Below, piece by piece: positions 1 through 7,050 of a stretch of DNA of 8,915 nt. The notes under the pieces were generated by a model, which had not been told where the DNA came from, did not search any database, and saw only the letters and a program-made list of their open reading frames with translations. How positions within the stretch are numbered: position 1 is the first letter of the stretch; each line of letters starts with the position of its first letter. Location: contig JAPOYQ010000143.1 of the NCBI GenBank assembly GCA_026706505.1, positions 1 to 8,915 on the forward strand, written 5' to 3'. The translations under genes and the position numbers were made by a program. Source of the DNA: Gemmatimonadota bacterium. Lineage in GTDB: Bacteria > Latescibacterota > UBA2968 > UBA8231.

Positions 1-1
1 C

Positions 2-283
2 CACCTCGATATCGATTATCCAGATGCTCAGCAAGACCTCAACCGCTGGTTGCCCCTAGTCAAATGGTTTTTGGCCATTCCCCATTACATCATCCTGATC
101 CCGCTGAGCATTGTAGCTCTCCTCTGCCTCATCGGGGCTTGGTTCGCCATCCTCTTCACCGGGCACTACCCCCGAGATTTGTTCAATCTGATCGTCGGTT
201 TCAGTCGCTGGTGGCTGCGCGTTATCGCTTACGCCTTTATCCTAGTCACCGATCAGTACCCACCCTTCCGGCTATCTGATTAG
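2..283 (+). CDS. DUF4389 domain membrane protein, 3' end only
   Basis: The reading frame is open from the first bases of the window, so the 5' end lies outside it; the visible part is 93 residues. It has the DUF4389 signature: an N-terminal DYP and NRWLPLVKW stretch, IPHY just before a first long hydrophobic segment, then FTGHYPR, a GFSRWWLRVIAYA stretch, and the closing TDQYPPF. Two membrane segments can be seen (about residues 20-46 and 62-82 of the visible part). DUF4389 proteins are small multi-spanning inner-membrane proteins of unknown role, sometimes present as two tandem copies, so this could be the second half of a duplicated protein. An internal TTG at 50 is in frame, but the family signature continues upstream of it, so it is not the start. 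The stop overlaps the ribosome binding site of the next gene, which suggests co-transcription. The family call is from memory of its motifs; no function is claimed. Confidence 0.8.
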   Translation, partial: HLDIDYPDAQQDLNRWLPLVKWFLAIPHYIILIPLSIVALLCLIGAWFAILFTGHYPRDLFNLIVGFSRWWLRVIAYAFILVTDQYPPFRLSD

Positions 284-285
284 GA
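282..285 (+). promoter_or_regulatory. Ribosome binding site of the hydrolase gene
   Basis: AGGA lies 6 bases before the ATG at 292 and overlaps the TAG stop of the preceding gene. This supports that start codon and suggests coupled translation of the two genes. Confidence 0.5.
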
Positions 286-291
286 CCGCTT

Positions 292-1263
292 ATGTCCACC
301 TTTCCCAGCCTGCGCCTCGCCGCCCCGCCTTCCTCTCGGAATGCTTGGGAAGCCCAACGTCCTGCTCTCTTGGAGGTCATGCAGCAGATCATGGGGCCTC
401 TGCCCGGACCGGAGAAGCGCGGGCCGCTCAATGTCCAAATCGACGAGGAAGTGGACTGCGGCTCTTACACCCGCCGCCTCATTACCTACGTCTCCGAGCC
501 GGACTGTCGGGTGCCGGCCTATCTGCTGATTCCCCATGCCGCTCTACAATCTCCGGCTCCAGCCGTGCTTTGTCCCCATCCCACGGACGACCGCATCGGC
601 CACAAGGTGGTCGTCGGTTTGGGCGGTCGCGCCAACCGCGCATATGCCAGCGAACTGGCTCAGGCTGGTTTTGTCACCCTGGCTCCGGCTTATCCCTTGC
701 TGGCCGACTACCGTCCCGACTGGTGTGCTCTCGGCTATCAGTCGGGGACCATGAAGGCGATATGGGACAATATGCGTGGCCTCGATCTACTGGCCGAACT
801 GCCCTTTGTCACAGGGGAGTCTTTTGCCTCCATCGGCCACTCGCTGGGCGGCCACAACTCGATCTATACTGCTGTCTTCGACCCGCGCATCGCCGTTGTC
901 GTCTCCAGTTGCGGCCTCGATTCCTACCAAGATTACATGGACGGCGATATAACGGGTTGGACCAGCGATCGCTACATGCCGCGTTTAAAGGACTACGCTC
1001 TAGCGGACCTTCCCTTTGACTTCCACGATCTGATTGCCGCGTTAGCGCCGCGTCCTTGCTTCATCTCGGCACCTTTAGGCGACTCCAATTTCCGCTGGCG
1101 CAGCGTCGATTCAGTGGTCGAAACTGCCCGAGCGATGTACGATCTATACGGTGCTGGAGAGGCTCTCCAAGTGGTACATCCCGATTGCGACCACGACTTT
1201 CCCGACGACATCCGCCAGCGGGCTTACCAGATTATCGCCGAGGCCCTAGCTGGCGGTGCCTGA
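292..1263 (+). CDS. Alpha/beta hydrolase, dienelactone hydrolase / acetyl-xylan-esterase-like
   Basis: This is a 323-residue serine hydrolase. The nucleophile elbow GHSLGG is at residues 182-187 (Ser184). The likely acid is Asp264, in a PLGDSNF loop after the strand LAPRPCFIS. The likely base is His301 in DCDHDFPDD, a typical late His-Asp-Phe-Pro site. An N-terminal helical extension (about 1-50) precedes the core, and the strand AVLCPHPTDD (91-100) probably supplies the oxyanion hole. No signal peptide is evident, so it is probably cytoplasmic. The layout resembles the PF12715-type and dienelactone hydrolase/prolyl-oligopeptidase-like esterases that are abundant in Planctomycetes, Latescibacteria and Poribacteria-like genomes, where they are often annotated as acetyl xylan esterases. 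The substrate cannot be read from the sequence; a sugar ester or small lactone is only a guess. The gene follows the DUF4389 gene by 8 bases. Confidence 0.85.
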   Translation: MSTFPSLRLAAPPSSRNAWEAQRPALLEVMQQIMGPLPGPEKRGPLNVQIDEEVDCGSYTRRLITYVSEPDCRVPAYLLIPHAALQSPAPAVLCPHPTDDRIGHKVVVGLGGRANRAYASELAQAGFVTLAPAYPLLADYRPDWCALGYQSGTMKAIWDNMRGLDLLAELPFVTGESFASIGHSLGGHNSIYTAVFDPRIAVVVSSCGLDSYQDYMDGDITGWTSDRYMPRLKDYALADLPFDFHDLIAALAPRPCFISAPLGDSNFRWRSVDSVVETARAMYDLYGAGEALQVVHPDCDHDFPDDIRQRAYQIIAEALAGGA

Positions 1264-1394
1264 CGGTCTTTCGGATTGCAACCATAGGCTTGGTTTGCTA
1301 TTGAACGAGGATGCGGTAGTTTTTGTACGATGTTTGCCGCGTCAGGATATGTATCGATACTTCCCATAGATAGAATGCGATCTTTACGTAAAAA
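1264..1394. other. 131-base intergenic region: weak hairpin, short palindrome, probable promoter
   Basis: This is the longest gap in the window and lies before the four-gene overlapping cluster, so a promoter is expected here. A weak hairpin (GCAACCA at 1278-1284, loop TAGGCT, TGGTTTGC at 1291-1298, one bulged T) has no immediate T-run; TTTTT occurs at 1320-1324. It is at best a poor terminator for the hydrolase gene. Possible promoter elements are TTGAAC (1301-1306) with TACGAT (1326-1331) at a long 19-base spacing, or TTGTAC (1324-1329) with TATGTA (1348-1353) at 18 bases. A perfect 10-base palindrome GTATCGATAC occupies 1351-1360 and could be a small operator. The region is visibly richer in A and T than the genes around it. 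None of these elements is strong. Confidence 0.35.
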
Positions 1395-3023
1395 ATGCTC
1401 AATTTCTTTCTGCTTCTGCTTCTCTTGTCTGTCTCTCTCTACGCCAACCCTCGCTTCCACGATGCCACCCAAGAAGCGGGTATCGGCTTTGTCCACGTCA
1501 ACGGGGCCAACGGCCAGAAATTCGTCATTGAAACGGTCGGTCCCGGCGGGGGATTTTTCGACTACGATGGGGACGGTCGTCTCGACATTTATCTAATAAA
1601 CGGGGCCGCTGTGCCTGGGACCGACTACGACCCCGCGCCGCAAAACGCGCTCTACCACAATCGCGGCGACGGCACCTTTACCGATGTAACGGCGCACGCC
1701 GGTGTCGGCGACACGGGTTACGGCATGGGCTGCGCGGTCGGCGACACCGACAACGACGGCGACCTCGATCTGTACGTGACCAACTTCGGCGCGAATGTGC
1801 TGTATCGGAACGGGGGTGATGGAACGTTTGTGGATGTGACGGGCGCGGCCCAAGTCGGCGACGAGGGTTGGGGGGCGAGTGCTGCGTTTGCCGACATCGA
1901 TCGCGACGGTTTCGTCGATTTGTACGTGGGCAATTACCACAACTTCTCCTATGCCAATCACCGCGTCTGCGCCGAGGGGGGCAGCGGACTTCAGCTCTAT
2001 TGCGGCCCGGAGGCCTTTGACGGGGTGACCGACGTGTTATATCGGAACGAGGGAGATGGAACGTTTGTCGACATCACGACCGCAGCCGGGCTGGGCAGTG
2101 CCGAGGGCAAGGAGCTAGGTGTGGTCTTCGGCGACGTGGATCTCGACGGCGATCCCGACCTCTACCTAGCGAACGACAAGACCTCGAACTTCTTGTATCT
2201 CAATGACGGTACCGGCCACTTTGCGGACGAAGCGCTGCTGGCCGGAGTTGCGTACAACGAGGACGGGGATGTCGAAGCGGGCATGGGCGTTGACATGGGC
2301 GACTACGACAACGACGGCGATCCCGACCTCTTCGTCACCAACTTTCAGTGGGAGACGAATACGCTGTATAAGAACCTCGGCGATGGCACCTTTGTCGATG
2401 AAACCTTCTTGGCTGGATTGGGCAAGAACAGTATTGCTTACTTGGCATGGGGCACGCGTTTTTTCGATGTGGACAACGATGGCGACCGCGATCTTTTTAT
2501 CGCCAATGGCCACTTGGAAAGCGATGTCGAGCAATACGAGAACGCGACTTTCCCGCAGCGCAATCAGCTCTTTCTCAACGTTGGCGACGGCCGCTTTGAG
2601 GAATACGTAGAGGACGGTGGTGCCTTGTCGTTGAAACGGGTCAGTCGCGGCGCGGCCTTTGGCGACTACGACGACGATGGGGATATCGACGTACTCGTGG
2701 CCAATGTCGCTGCCCAGCCGACCTTGATGCGCAACGACGGCGCGAGCGGGCATTGGGTGCGCCTGCGGCTAGAGGGCCGCGACAGCAACCGCGCGGGCAT
2801 CGGCACCCGCGTCGAAGTCACAAGCGGCGGACGGGTGCAGACCGACGAAGTACGCTCGGGTGCCAGCTACCTCTCGCAGAGCGACGTGCAGTTGCACTTT
2901 GGGATAGGAACGGCCACGAGTATTAAGCGCGTGGTTGTCTATTGGCCGAGCGGCCGGGTCGAGGAATACGCAGATTTAGGTGTCAACCAAGAGCATTTGC
3001 TCGTCGAAGGAGCGGCGCGATGA
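1395..3023 (+). CDS. Exported FG-GAP/VCBS seven-repeat beta-propeller with C-terminal ASPIC/UnbV domain (CRTAC1-like)
   Basis: This 542-residue protein starts with a signal peptide (Leu-rich core at residues 5-11, LYA before a probable cut after Ala17), so it is exported. Seven Asp-rich calcium-loop motifs of the form DxDxDGxxD are visible at residues 56-64, 117-125, 167-175, 247-255, 303-311, 358-366 and 424-432. Each is followed by a DLYV/DLFV-type strand, and most by an LYxNxGDGTFxD turn. Seven repeats fit a complete seven-bladed propeller. Residues about 453-535 form the ASPIC/UnbV domain, with GIGTRVEV, RSGASYLSQS and VVYWPSGRVEEY. A VC...YCGP segment (Cys192, Cys203) is typical of the bacterial CRTAC1 family and may form a disulfide. 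Such proteins are thought to bind calcium and act at the cell surface or in adhesion; no enzyme activity is established. There is no clear Shine-Dalgarno before the ATG. Its stop overlaps the next start (ATGA), as expected for a translationally coupled operon. Confidence 0.93.
   Translation: MLNFFLLLLLLSVSLYANPRFHDATQEAGIGFVHVNGANGQKFVIETVGPGGGFFDYDGDGRLDIYLINGAAVPGTDYDPAPQNALYHNRGDGTFTDVTAHAGVGDTGYGMGCAVGDTDNDGDLDLYVTNFGANVLYRNGGDGTFVDVTGAAQVGDEGWGASAAFADIDRDGFVDLYVGNYHNFSYANHRVCAEGGSGLQLYCGPEAFDGVTDVLYRNEGDGTFVDITTAAGLGSAEGKELGVVFGDVDLDGDPDLYLANDKTSNFLYLNDGTGHFADEALLAGVAYNEDGDVEAGMGVDMGDYDNDGDPDLFVTNFQWETNTLYKNLGDGTFVDETFLAGLGKNSIAYLAWGTRFFDVDNDGDRDLFIANGHLESDVEQYENATFPQRNQLFLNVGDGRFEEYVEDGGALSLKRVSRGAAFGDYDDDGDIDVLVANVAAQPTLMRNDGASGHWVRLRLEGRDSNRAGIGTRVEVTSGGRVQTDEVRSGASYLSQSDVQLHFGIGTATSIKRVVVYWPSGRVEEYADLGVNQEHLLVEGAAR
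3007..3012 (+). promoter_or_regulatory. Ribosome binding site that fixes the TPR gene start
   Basis: AAGGAG lies 7 bases before the ATG at 3020, inside the end of the preceding gene. It supports this ATG over an upstream in-frame TTG at 2942, which would add 26 Arg-rich residues in front of an otherwise good lipoprotein signal. Confidence 0.7.
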
Positions 3024-4390
3024 GGGTGCTGCTGATCTGCCTCGCATTGTACGCCTGCGCGGAGGAAAGTCCGCAAGAAAAAGTGCGTCCTGGCGCGGCT
3101 ATGGATGCCGAGGTGCTTTTCACGCGCGGCACTGTACTCGCTTCCGAAGGCCGCCATACCGAGGCCATTGATGCGTACCAACAGGCAGCCGCACTCGCAC
3201 CTAAATCCGCTAAGATCCACTACAATCTCGGCAACGCCTACGCGCGCCAGCTCGACTACCCCAGCGCGATGGCGGCCTATCAGCGCGTATTGGCGCTGGA
3301 TTCGACGCACGTATCAGCGCGGCACAACCTCGCGGCTATGTACGTCAAACAGCTCAACTACGCCCAAGCTATTGACGAACACCGCCGGGTGCTCTCGTTA
3401 GATCCCAGCCATCTGACGACCTATTACGACCTCGGCTACATCTACTTTTTGCGCGGCGAGTACGGCGAGGTGGAGACGCTACTACAAGCGGGGCTAGACC
3501 GCGACTCGACCAATGCCTCTTTCTACCGGCTCTTGGGCCGGACGCGCCTGAAGGACCTCGACTTTGAGCGGGCTGCGGCGGCCCTGATGCGCGCGGTCGA
3601 GCTGGACAGCACAGACGCGGCCGCGTACGTCGATCTGGCGCAGGTGGAACTCAAACGGCGCGAGTACGCGGCGGCTGAACGCGCTGCTCGCCGCGCCATT
3701 GCGCTCGACCACCTGTCCAAGGAGGCGTACTTCGCGCTGGCCAATGCTCTCAAGCGGCTCGGCCGCCGCGAAGAGAGCACCGAAGTGCTGACGCAGTTTA
3801 GGGCGCTCGACCAGCAGCTCGACAAAATCGACGACCAACTGCGGATGTTGGGCAACGCGCCCGACGACCACGAGGCGCGAGCGCAACTGGGCCTGCTGTA
3901 CACCGAACAGGGGCGCTTGACTGAAGCGGCCGAAGCATATCGGCTGGCCGTACGGCTCGCGCCGGACAGCTTGCGCTACCGCAACAACCTAGGCAACCTC
4001 TACCTGCGCTTGGGCCAACTCGCCGAGGCCGTCGTCGAGTATCAAGCCGCGCTGGCCTTGGACCCAGAATACGCCAATGCCCACTACAATTTGGGCCAGG
4101 CGTACATGCGCTTGCAGCGCTTTGACGAGGCCCTAGCTAGCCTCGCAGAGGCGCGCCGCTTAGCGCCGGAAGATGTGGAGACACATTACTTTTTGGGACT
4201 GCTGCACGCGCGCGTCGGTGATTACGCCAAGGCCGCCGAGATGCTGACCATTGTGGTGGCGGCCCGGCCGGACTGGCTCGACGCGCGGCAGAAATTAGCT
4301 GTGGCGTACTTGAAGTCGGGAAAGGTAGAAGAGAGCAAGCGGGAGCTAGCGGCGATCCAGCAGATGAAAGAGAGCGGGCAGCATGAGTAG
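3020..4390 (+). CDS. TPR-repeat lipoprotein, 12 repeats in two blocks
   Basis: Starting at ATG 3020 gives 456 residues. The N-terminus MRVLLICLALYAC is a short lipoprotein signal with LYAC as lipobox (Cys13). Position +2 is Ala rather than Asp, which suggests sorting to the outer membrane. The rest is almost entirely tetratricopeptide repeat: seven 34-residue units at about residues 30-264 (for example IHYNLGNAYARQLDYPSAMA), a charged helical linker at about 265-283 (QQLDKIDDQLRML), then five more at about 284-448. Repeats 2, 3, 8, 9 and 10 match the TPR consensus best; repeats 4 and 7 are degenerate. TPR arrays bind proteins or peptides, so the expected role is a periplasmic scaffold or adaptor. 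The start overlaps the propeller stop by 4 bases and the end overlaps the chaperone gene by 8, so the three are likely co-translated. An upstream TTG start at 2942 is possible but unlikely. Confidence 0.9.
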   Translation: MRVLLICLALYACAEESPQEKVRPGAAMDAEVLFTRGTVLASEGRHTEAIDAYQQAAALAPKSAKIHYNLGNAYARQLDYPSAMAAYQRVLALDSTHVSARHNLAAMYVKQLNYAQAIDEHRRVLSLDPSHLTTYYDLGYIYFLRGEYGEVETLLQAGLDRDSTNASFYRLLGRTRLKDLDFERAAAALMRAVELDSTDAAAYVDLAQVELKRREYAAAERAARRAIALDHLSKEAYFALANALKRLGRREESTEVLTQFRALDQQLDKIDDQLRMLGNAPDDHEARAQLGLLYTEQGRLTEAAEAYRLAVRLAPDSLRYRNNLGNLYLRLGQLAEAVVEYQAALALDPEYANAHYNLGQAYMRLQRFDEALASLAEARRLAPEDVETHYFLGLLHARVGDYAKAAEMLTIVVAARPDWLDARQKLAVAYLKSGKVEESKRELAAIQQMKESGQHE

Positions 4391-5954
4391 GCTTTGGATG
4401 GGAATGGTACTTTGTGCGGTGCTGATCGGCCTAAGCGGCTGCGCTGAGGACGGACCGGCCGTGGCCACCGAGGATGCCGTCTTGGTGGAGGTGGGGCAAA
4501 TGGCGATTCGGGTGGCGGACTATCGCCACTACATCGCGCGAGTGGCACCAGAATTGCGGGTGGAATACGGGGCTGAGAAACTGTTGGAAGCCATCGTCGA
4601 GCAAACGCTGCTCGTGCAGGAAGCCGAGCGGCGGGGATTGGGCGAGAGCGCGGAGTTTTTGCAATGGCAGGCGCAAGCGCAGGCGCGGCTGGTGCAGCAG
4701 GCCTTGTACGAGCACGCTGGAATCGTCCAGCCCGAGGTTGCTGAGGAGGAACTGCGGGCCTATTTCCAGCGCAGCCCGTACAACCGCCGCGTGCGCTTTA
4801 GCCTGCTGATGGTGCGCGACCAAGAGCAGCTACCGGAGATTTTGGCCGCGCTCGCCGAGGGAGTGGACTTTGAGGAACTGTCGATGCGGCATTCGCAGGA
4901 CTCGCGGATCCTAGAGCGTCAGGCCGACATGGGCTATCACCGCTGGGGCGATACCATGGCCTCGCACGCCGCCCTGACCGAAAGGGCCTTCTCCATGCAG
5001 ATCGGGGAGATTTCCGAGCCGATGCAAGTGGCCGATGGGTACTTTCTCCTCAAGCTCACGGACATGCACCCAGTCAGCTTCGAGCAGGAGCGGGAGACCA
5101 TTCAGCGCTTGGTGCTGCGGGAAAAGCTCGGGCGGCAGCTCTTGGCTTATTACGACACCCTGCATGTGCACTATAATGTGCGCTACGAGCCGGATGGGCT
5201 AGCGGCGGACCGGTCGCCAGAGGCCGTCGTGGCCGAGTACGACGGCGGGGTGCTAACGGTCGCGCAGGCCCGCGAACTATTAAAGGGCCAGGGTACAGGG
5301 GAGGAAGTGCTGCGGCGCGAAGTCGGACGGCGCGTGTTGGTCCCGCTCGAAACCGCGCGGCTCGCGCTCGCCGCCGACCCGGATCTGCAGCGCGAGTTGG
5401 AGCGACTGCGGCAGATGCAGCTTGCGCGGCGCTTGCAGGACGCGTTGCAAGCACAGGTACCACCGCCCAATCCCAACGGCCTGAGCCTGTTTTACGAGGA
5501 GCACAAGCTCCGTTACACCGCGCCGGCCGAAGTGGAGGTGCGCCGGCTCCTAGCCCGCGACGAAGCCGAGGGCACCGCCATTGTCGAGCGGATGTACGCA
5601 GGCCGCGATACGACCGAGCTAGTGGATCGTTTCGTCAGCGTGATTTACGGCAGCGGCGCGCTGGAAGGCGACAATCCGGTCAGCCGCGCCCTGCGCGCCG
5701 ACGAAGGGACTTTTCACGGTCCCTTTGCCACGGATAATGGTTATATTGTCTTACAAGTATTGCGCCGTCGCCCGGACCGACTGCCGCCGCTGGACGAGAT
5801 CCGCGAACAGGTCGAGGCGGATTGGGCGACGGCGCAGCTCCAAGCTGCGGTCAAGGAGCTGGCTGCGTCTTTGCGCCAGCGCCGCGCCAACGAAATCCGC
5901 TTCAGCCCAGACGCTGTGGCACTAGCCCTGTTGGCCTCTTCTCATGGCGAGTAA
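4383..5954 (+). CDS. SurA/PrsA-like lipoprotein with two degenerate parvulin domains
   Basis: The 523-residue product begins with a lipoprotein signal (lipobox LSGC, Cys20, Ala at +2, predicted outer-membrane anchoring facing the periplasm). Residues about 30-130 form a SurA-N-like helical region. A parvulin domain follows at about 135-228, recognisable by GVDFEELSMRHSQDS, the GYHRWGD segment, AFSMQIGEISEPM and DGYFLLKL. A second, weaker copy lies at about 378-463 (EGTFHGPF, NGYIVLQV), with a helical stretch between. Known parvulins carry a His in the first strand and another near the end of the domain. Here Leu141 and Phe221 stand at these places in copy 1, and Arg388 and Ile455 in copy 2, so catalysis is doubtful and a pure chaperone role is more likely. 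The gene overlaps its neighbours by 8 and 11 bases. It may assist folding of the Asp-rich propeller or of the membrane protein downstream (inference). Confidence 0.87.
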   Translation: MSRLWMGMVLCAVLIGLSGCAEDGPAVATEDAVLVEVGQMAIRVADYRHYIARVAPELRVEYGAEKLLEAIVEQTLLVQEAERRGLGESAEFLQWQAQAQARLVQQALYEHAGIVQPEVAEEELRAYFQRSPYNRRVRFSLLMVRDQEQLPEILAALAEGVDFEELSMRHSQDSRILERQADMGYHRWGDTMASHAALTERAFSMQIGEISEPMQVADGYFLLKLTDMHPVSFEQERETIQRLVLREKLGRQLLAYYDTLHVHYNVRYEPDGLAADRSPEAVVAEYDGGVLTVAQARELLKGQGTGEEVLRREVGRRVLVPLETARLALAADPDLQRELERLRQMQLARRLQDALQAQVPPPNPNGLSLFYEEHKLRYTAPAEVEVRRLLARDEAEGTAIVERMYAGRDTTELVDRFVSVIYGSGALEGDNPVSRALRADEGTFHGPFATDNGYIVLQVLRRRPDRLPPLDEIREQVEADWATAQLQAAVKELAASLRQRRANEIRFSPDAVALALLASSHGE

Positions 5955-6996
5955 TTCCATCGTCCTGCAACCTGCCTATATCGTCGATCGCCGGCAGGAC
6001 TATATCTGGTTTGTAAGCCTGCCCTTTGCTGCGGTCTGCTTTGCGCTGGTGTCGGGGCACTACTTGCCGGGGGCGGCGCTGGCGGCCATTGCCTTGTGGG
6101 TGACGATTCCCCACCACTTCGTCACATGGTTGCGCGTCTATGGCTCGCCCGCGGAATTCGCCCGCTTTAAGGAGCGGTTCATTCTCGGGCCGATAGTGTT
6201 GGTCGCCTTTGCCTACGGCCTGATCCAGTGGGCACCGTTGAGCTTGGTGTTGATCGTGACTTTGTGGGATCACCAGCACAGCTTGATGCAGCAATACGGC
6301 TTTGCGCGCGTGTACGATTTCAAGGCCAAGGCCGGTACGCCCGCTACTGCTAAGTTCGACTTGGCGTTCAATTGGATTTTCTTTGGCAATATGCTCGTGG
6401 TGTCGCCGCTGTTTTCCACGGTCTGGGTGCGCATGTTGCACGAGTGGCATTTGCCCATCAGCGCGGAAGCGGTAACGACGGTACATCTCGTCTCGTGGAC
6501 TATTGCCATTGCCTTCGGCTTGATCTACGTGGGGCACATCGTCTATTGCGCCTGGCGCGGCTATGCGCTCAATCCCCTCAAATACGCCTTTTTGCTGTCG
6601 AGTTATTTTCTGTGGTACTTCACCAGTTTTACCACGGCCTATCTGCTCGTCTTTGCGGTGGCGCACCGGATCATGCACGGGATCCAGTATATCGTCATGG
6701 TGTATTTCTACAACCGCCACAAGGTCGAGCGCACGGGCGGCGACTCGGCCCTCATGCGCTACGTGGCGGGCAAGGGGGGCGTCAAGTTCTTTCTCTTGCT
6801 GTGCGCCGCCTACGCCGTCGTCTTTCACGCGCTGAGCGAGGGCTTGGTGCGCGACTTTGGCTTTGGCCTCGTTGGCTTCAACACCAATTTCGACCTCTTC
6901 AGCTATTCGCTGCTCAGTTCCTTTGCCCTGATCCACTACTACTACGACGCATTTATATGGAAGGTGCGGAAAAAGGACGTGCAGGAGGGGCTGTAG
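5944..6996 (+). CDS. Polytopic His-rich membrane protein, family not recognised
   Basis: This is a 350-residue integral membrane protein with about eight or nine hydrophobic segments (roughly residues 21-38, 43-63, 79-95, 98-109, 139-158, 179-202, 213-236, 281-296 and 318-333). Striking histidine and aromatic motifs sit at helix ends: IPHHF (His57, His58), WDHQHSLMQQYGFARVYD (His110, His112), AHRIMHGIQY (His241, His245), YNRHK (His259) and IHYYYDAFIWK (His331). Such paired and HxxxH histidines in membrane helices are typical of metal, usually iron, sites in membrane hydroxylases, desaturases and the Brp/Blh carotenoid-cleaving family. It lacks the full histidine boxes of fatty acid desaturases. 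I cannot assign a function. It starts inside the chaperone gene (11-base overlap) with no visible Shine-Dalgarno, so it is probably translated by coupling. The AGPS-like gene starts 54 bases downstream. Confidence 0.85.
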   Translation: MASNSIVLQPAYIVDRRQDYIWFVSLPFAAVCFALVSGHYLPGAALAAIALWVTIPHHFVTWLRVYGSPAEFARFKERFILGPIVLVAFAYGLIQWAPLSLVLIVTLWDHQHSLMQQYGFARVYDFKAKAGTPATAKFDLAFNWIFFGNMLVVSPLFSTVWVRMLHEWHLPISAEAVTTVHLVSWTIAIAFGLIYVGHIVYCAWRGYALNPLKYAFLLSSYFLWYFTSFTTAYLLVFAVAHRIMHGIQYIVMVYFYNRHKVERTGGDSALMRYVAGKGGVKFFLLLCAAYAVVFHALSEGLVRDFGFGLVGFNTNFDLFSYSLLSSFALIHYYYDAFIWKVRKKDVQEGL

Positions 6997-7050
6997 TAGA
7001 GAGCCTGTAGTAGCTACTGATCACTTAATTTAGTACTAGGAGATTGAGCT
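6997..7050. other. Short gap with small direct repeat and palindromes
   Basis: The 54 bases between the membrane protein and the AGPS-like gene are AT-rich. CTGTAGTAG occurs at 6991-6999 (spanning the stop codon) and again at 7005-7013. Perfect palindromes are AGTAGCTACT (7009-7018), TGATCA (7018-7023) and TAGTACTA (7031-7038). They may be operator half-sites or chance. No terminator is visible, so read-through from the upstream operon is possible. Confidence 0.35.
7038..7042 (+). promoter_or_regulatory. Ribosome binding site of the AGPS-like gene
   Basis: AGGAG stands 8 bases before the ATG at 7051. It is one of the best ribosome binding sites in the window and fixes the start that includes the N-terminal hydrophobic segment. 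Confidence 0.65.

Noticed and set aside
345..1019. Overlapping + strand frame of 224 codons inside the hydrolase gene
   Set aside because: The product is Arg/Ser/Pro/Leu-rich and low in structure, while the other frame has a full catalytic triad.
1278..1298. Rho-independent terminator after the hydrolase gene
   Set aside because: The stem is short, AT-containing and bulged, and no T-run directly follows, so I did not call it as a separate feature.
1330..1596. Small frame across the gap and the start of the propeller gene
   Set aside because: The product is Ser/Cys-rich with no domain, and most of it overlaps the true signal peptide and first blade in another frame.
2166..2753. Antisense open frame opposite the propeller gene
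   Set aside because: The complement of repeated Asp codons gives repeated Val/Ile codons, so long antisense frames are expected. No start signal or domain was seen.
2942..3019. Upstream TTG start for the TPR protein
   Set aside because: It adds an Arg-rich N-terminus before a lipoprotein signal peptide. The ATG at 3020 has AAGGAG at proper spacing and an ATGA overlap.
5902..6936. Long antisense open frame (344 codons) opposite the membrane protein gene
   Set aside because: Its product is rich in His, Gln, Arg and Asp with no recognisable domain, and it mirrors a clear membrane protein in a GC-rich gene. It is a shadow frame.
5944..6996. CarF/TMEM189 plasmalogen desaturase
   Set aside because: The histidine motifs I recall for that family (FRxHH-type and HQxHxWAH-type) are not present. 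Only the general His-rich membrane character is shared.
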